Source: Thiosulfatihalobacter marinus (GTDB taxonomy: Bacteria > Pseudomonadota > Alphaproteobacteria > Rhodobacterales > Rhodobacteraceae). From it: a stretch of 64,000 bases of DNA. Location: positions 405,012 to 469,011 of the forward strand of contig NZ_JAECRZ010000002.1 in assembly GCF_016019955.1 (NCBI RefSeq). The letters run 5' to 3'. A program made the position numbers and the translations under genes. Positions 60,962 through 64,000 of the stretch are shown one piece after another (position 1 is the stretch's first letter; each line of letters starts with the position of its first letter). Under the pieces are notes generated by a model. The model had not been told where the DNA came from, searched no databases, and was given only the letters and a program-made list of their open reading frames with translations.

Positions 60962-62746
60962 TCAGTGATCCTGGGCCGCGCCGGCACCTTTGGGGATGCG
61001 AACGCTTTCGACCAGATCCTTGATCTCCTGCGGCGTCTCTTTGGTTGCGCCCGCCACGATGTAGGCGGTGGCAAAGTTCACAGCCGCACCGATGGCGCCG
61101 AACGATGTCGACTTGACGGTGCCCAGCAGCGGATCGGCGTCCGTGAAGCTGTTGGTGCCGGGAACAAAGAACCAGCCCTTGTGCAGGAAGATGTAGATCA
61201 GGGTCACACTCAGACCGGCCAGCATACCCGCGACGGCGCCGGTGTTGTTGATCTTGGTCGAGAAGATACCCATCATCAGCGCCGGGAAGATCGACGCCGC
61301 GGCCAATCCGAAGGCCAGCGCCACGGTTTGCGCGGCAAAGCCCGGAGGATTGAGGCCCAGATAGGTTGCAACTGCGATGGCAACGGCCATTGCGATCCGT
61401 GCCGACAGAAGCTCGCCCTTTTCCGAGATGCCCGGATTGATGGCGCCCTTGATCAGGTCGTGCGATACGGCCGAGGAAATGGCCAGCAACAGACCGGCGG
61501 CTGTCGACAGCGCGGCGGCAAGACCACCGGCAGCGACCAGACCGATCACCCAGGAGGGCAGGTTGGCAATTTCAGGATTGGCCAGAACCAGGATGTCGCG
61601 GTTGAACTTGGTCAGTTCGTTGCCTTCCCAGCCCTTTTCAGCCGCCTTGGCCTGCATGTCAGCATTCGCATCGTTGTAATACTGAATCTTGCCGTCGCCG
61701 TTCTTGTCTTCCCAGTCCAGCAGACCGGTTTTCTGCCAGGTCGCCATCCAGTCGTAGCGGGGCTCGTTTTCGATCTGTTCAACCGAAACCGCTTCGCCAT
61801 TGGTGCCGTTGGGCCACATCATTTCAGTGATGTTCAGACGCGCCATGGCACCCACGGCCGGAGCCGTCAGATAAAGCAGGGCGATGAACACCAGTGCCCA
61901 ACCCGCCGACCAGCGTGCGTCAGCAACGCGCGGTACGGTGAAGAAGCGCATGATCACGTGGGGCAGGCCCGCGGTACCGATCATCAGCGACAGGGTGAAG
62001 AGCACCATGTTGAAGGTGTCGGCCTTGTGTGCGGTGTACTCGTTGAAGCCCAGTTCCTGAACGATCGCGTCCAGCTTGGCCAGCAGCGGTTCGCCCGAGG
62101 CAACATGATCGCCAAACAGGCCCAGCGCCGGGATCGGGTTGCCGGTGAGTTGCAGCGAGATGAAGATGGCCGGGATGGTGTAGGCCATGATCAGCACGAC
62201 ATACTGAGCCACCTGGGTGTAGGTCACGCCCTTCATGCCGCCGAAAACAGCGTAGGCAAAGACCACCAGGGCACCGATCAGAAGGCCGGTGGTGTTGGAG
62301 ACTTCCAGGAAGCGGCCAAAGGCCACGCCAACACCGGTCATCTGACCGATCACATAGGTGGTCGAGGCGACGATCAGGCAGATCACGGCGACGATGCGTG
62401 CGGTCTGGCTGTAGAAGCGATCGCCGATGAATTCCGACACGGTGAACTTGCCGAATTTGCGCAGGTAGGGCGCAAGCAGCAGGGCCAGAAGCACGTAGCC
62501 GCCGGTCCAGCCCATCAGGAAGGAGCTGTTGTCATAGCCGGTGAACGCGATGAGGCCGGCCATCGAGATGAACGACGCGGCCGACATCCAGTCGGCGGCG
62601 GTGGCCATGCCGTTGGTGACAGGGTGAACGCCGCGTCCTGCGGCGTAAAATTCCGATGTGGAACCCGCGCGGGCCCAGATCGCGATGCCGATGTAAAGCG
62701 CAAAGGACGCGCCAACAAACAGCAGGTTGATTGCAAACTGACTCAT
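60962..62746 (-). CDS. Sodium:solute symporter, acetate (ActP/VC_2705) type
   Basis: A 594-residue membrane transporter of the SSS family with about 13 helices. Characteristic segments are AAGRGVHPVTNGMATAADWMSAASFISMAG near the N-terminus (SSS sodium-binding region), VVFAYAVFGGMKGVTYTQVAQYVVLIM and GLVAAGGLAAALSTAAGLLLAISSAVSHDL. A soluble insert of about 80 residues (about 315-390) with NGDGKIQYYNDANADMQ is typical for the VC_2705 branch. It is preceded by the DUF4212 small subunit (15-base gap) and followed by CBS/DUF294 genes. Acetate or similar short carboxylates are the likely substrate; the nearby acs supports this. Confidence 0.87.
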   Translation of the reverse strand: MSQFAINLLFVGASFALYIGIAIWARAGSTSEFYAAGRGVHPVTNGMATAADWMSAASFISMAGLIAFTGYDNSSFLMGWTGGYVLLALLLAPYLRKFGKFTVSEFIGDRFYSQTARIVAVICLIVASTTYVIGQMTGVGVAFGRFLEVSNTTGLLIGALVVFAYAVFGGMKGVTYTQVAQYVVLIMAYTIPAIFISLQLTGNPIPALGLFGDHVASGEPLLAKLDAIVQELGFNEYTAHKADTFNMVLFTLSLMIGTAGLPHVIMRFFTVPRVADARWSAGWALVFIALLYLTAPAVGAMARLNITEMMWPNGTNGEAVSVEQIENEPRYDWMATWQKTGLLDWEDKNGDGKIQYYNDANADMQAKAAEKGWEGNELTKFNRDILVLANPEIANLPSWVIGLVAAGGLAAALSTAAGLLLAISSAVSHDLIKGAINPGISEKGELLSARIAMAVAIAVATYLGLNPPGFAAQTVALAFGLAAASIFPALMMGIFSTKINNTGAVAGMLAGLSVTLIYIFLHKGWFFVPGTNSFTDADPLLGTVKSTSFGAIGAAVNFATAYIVAGATKETPQEIKDLVESVRIPKGAGAAQDH

Positions 62747-62761
62747 TGTTTGTGTGTCCCT

Positions 62762-63022
62762 TTACTCTTCTTCAACGCCATGTTCGGCGTCGAGCTTGTT
62801 CATCCGCCAGGCGTAAAAGAAAATCAGCGCCAGAAAGACCAGGATCGACCCTTGCTGGGCAAACCAGAAGCCCAGATCGGTGCCGCCAACGGCGATGCCG
62901 GACAGCATCGGACGCAGCAGAATGCCGAACCCGAAAGAGACCAGCGCCCAGATGACGAGGCTGATCAGAATGATCCGCACATTTGCGGACCAGTAGGCAG
63001 TGTTGGATGAGTTGTCGGCCAT
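62762..63022 (-). CDS. DUF4212 small membrane subunit
   Basis: An 86-residue protein with two membrane helices (about 18-40 and 55-75). It regularly precedes VC_2705-type symporters and is thought to be an accessory subunit. Motifs ANVRIILISLVIWALVSFGFGILLRPML and FWFAQQGSILVFLALIFFYAWRMNKLD match the family. It stands 15 bases before the symporter start. Confidence 0.9.
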   Translation of the reverse strand: MADNSSNTAYWSANVRIILISLVIWALVSFGFGILLRPMLSGIAVGGTDLGFWFAQQGSILVFLALIFFYAWRMNKLDAEHGVEEE

Positions 63023-63097
63023 TATGGCTCCTCCCTCGTTTCCGTTTCCTCCACAAGTTCGCGCCGGAAAATCCCGGTGCGCCCTTGCACTTCCCCT

Positions 63098-63781
63098 TTA
63101 CGCGGTCGCCGATGCGACGATCGCGCGCAGATCCCCTGCGATGGCATCGATATCGCCCATGGCGTCGATGCGTTGCAGGGCGCCCTTGCCGTCGTAATAG
63201 GCAATGAGCGGTGCCGTCTGCGCGTGGTAAGCCTCAAGTCTGCTGGCCACGGTTTCGGCGTTGTCGTCGGCCCGGCGTTTCATTTCCGTGCCGCCGCATT
63301 TGTCGCAGGCGCCCTGGACGGCGGGCTGCTTGAACATGTCGTGATAGCCTTCGCCGCATCCGCCACAGGTGTAGCGGCCCGAGATGCGTGTCACCATGGC
63401 GGCGTCTTCCACATCAAGGCTGATGGCGGCGTTGATCTTTTGTCCGCTCTCGGCCAGCAGCGCGTCCAGCGCCTCGGCCTGTACGGTGGTGCGCGGGAAC
63501 CCGTCGAGAATGACGCCGCTGGCGCAATCGGCATCGGCGAGGCGATCCCGCAGGATGGCGATGACGATCTCGTCGCTGACCAGATCACCCGCTTCCATCA
63601 CGGCCTTGGCGGCCTTGCCCGCCTCGGTGCCCGCGGCCACGGCGGCGCGCAGGAGATCACCGGTGGAGAGTTGCACGAGGCCAAACCTGTCCTCCAGCAT
63701 CCGGGCCTGGGTACCCTTGCCCGCGCCCGGCGGGCCAAGCAGGATCAGGACGGGGGCGGTGGTTGTCTTTGTGTCCAGCAT
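63098..63781 (-). CDS. adk: Adenylate kinase
   Basis: Adk interconverts ATP plus AMP and 2 ADP. The 227-residue chain has the P-loop GPPGAGKGTQA (about 16-26), the NMP-bind motif LSTGDLLRAAVAAGTEAGK, GVILDGFPRTTVQAEAL and the LID with a zinc-type Cys pattern CGGCGEGYHDMFKQP then CDKCG. The last residues carry a short Ala-rich end. It sits between the DUF4212 gene and acs. Adk removes the AMP made by acetyl-CoA synthetase, which may explain the linkage. Confidence 0.95.
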   Translation of the reverse strand: MLDTKTTTAPVLILLGPPGAGKGTQARMLEDRFGLVQLSTGDLLRAAVAAGTEAGKAAKAVMEAGDLVSDEIVIAILRDRLADADCASGVILDGFPRTTVQAEALDALLAESGQKINAAISLDVEDAAMVTRISGRYTCGGCGEGYHDMFKQPAVQGACDKCGGTEMKRRADDNAETVASRLEAYHAQTAPLIAYYDGKGALQRIDAMGDIDAIAGDLRAIVASATA

Positions 63782-63787
63782 CCGCCC

Positions 63788-64000
63788 TTACCCCTTGTTC
63801 CTGCGATTTTCGATGAGGTCGTCGACGACGGAGGGGTCAGCGAGGGTTGAGGTGTCGCCGAGTGCGCCGTAGTCGTTTTCGGCGATTTTGCGCAGGATGC
63901 GGCGCATGATCTTGCCGGAGCGTGTCTTGGGCAGGCCGGGGGCCCATTGGATCAGGTCGGGCGAGGCGATGGGGCCGATTTCGGTGCGCACCCAGGTGCG
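63788..64000 (-). CDS. acs: Acetyl-CoA synthetase, 3' end (partial)
   Basis: The last 70 codons of an acetyl-CoA synthetase run off the window at 64000. The segment [40 protein letters not shown] is the C-terminal acyl-CoA synthetase end, and its Lys in [11 protein letters not shown] is the residue reversibly acetylated in Acs enzymes. It completes an acetate block with the symporter, adk, ackA and pta. The 5' part is outside the window. Confidence 0.93.
   Translation of the reverse strand, partial: RTWVRTEIGPIASPDLIQWAPGLPKTRSGKIMRRILRKIAENDYGALGDTSTLADPSVVDDLIENRRNKG

Overview
The window looks like the chromosome of an alphaproteobacterium of the Rhodobacteraceae, probably a marine Roseobacter-type organism. 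The evidence is a GC-rich sequence with densely packed genes, a C5-pathway-independent HemA (ALA synthase) with an FNR-type box, three TRAP transporter loci, a Bpt-type aminoacyl-protein transferase, a RimB-RimK-like fusion, GlxA-type regulators, and RSP-like conserved hypotheticals. It is not a phage, plasmid or island on its face: no integrase, insertion sequence or CRISPR array was seen.

Layout. 0.2-8.7 kb: C4-dicarboxylate uptake, with the dctB/dctD two-component pair, a divergent SLC13 permease and dctPQM. 8.8-17.2 kb: housekeeping genes on both strands (GFA protein, tpiA, sufA/sufT, a RimK-like ligase, tgt, lon with a heat-shock-type promoter, an HU-like protein). 17.1-19.6 kb: four tRNA genes (Val-CAC, Val-UAC and two identical Asp-GUC) around a MaoC-like gene and a GlxA-type regulator. 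19.7-25.1 kb: an M20 peptidase, hemA, a RodZ-like gene and ispG. 25.4-32.2 kb: a Cache-domain two-component system divergent from a TakP-type TRAP transporter. 32.3-40.2 kb: bpt, small membrane proteins, glnE, an rRNA methyltransferase and a PIN protein. 53.2-64 kb: a stress and acetate block (universal stress protein, ackA, pta, flavin reductase, membrane exonuclease, CBS/DUF294 protein, acetate-type symporter with its DUF4212 partner, adk, and the 3' end of acs).

The most interesting part is 40.2-53.1 kb, a compact aromatic-degradation cluster. A MarR regulator is divergent from a gentisate 1,2-dioxygenase, a fumarylpyruvate-hydrolase-like protein and a 3-hydroxybenzoate-6-hydroxylase-like flavoprotein. 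These are followed by a TRAP QM pair with no binding protein, then a crotonase, a second MarR regulator, a feruloyl-CoA-synthase-like ligase and an amidohydrolase. The cluster ends in a 1068-residue fusion of a cobalamin/[4Fe-4S] reductive dehalogenase with a flavin/[2Fe-2S] reductase. The fusion keeps, at exact spacing, the Ser/Tyr/Lys/Arg set I recall from the catabolic enzyme NpRdhA, and its N-terminal half is a degenerate copy of the cobalamin domain. I infer an aerobic route that takes up halogenated hydroxy-aromatics, removes ortho halogens with NAD(P)H, and passes the product to CoA-dependent side-chain removal and/or gentisate ring cleavage. Each subunit of the cluster has a palindrome lying inside a candidate promoter.

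Other notable items are a DctD homologue whose AAA+ core is degenerate while two DctD-type operators remain upstream of dctP, a hairpin that encloses the start codon of the rlmI-like gene, and a dispersed intergenic repeat with compensatory changes in its stem.
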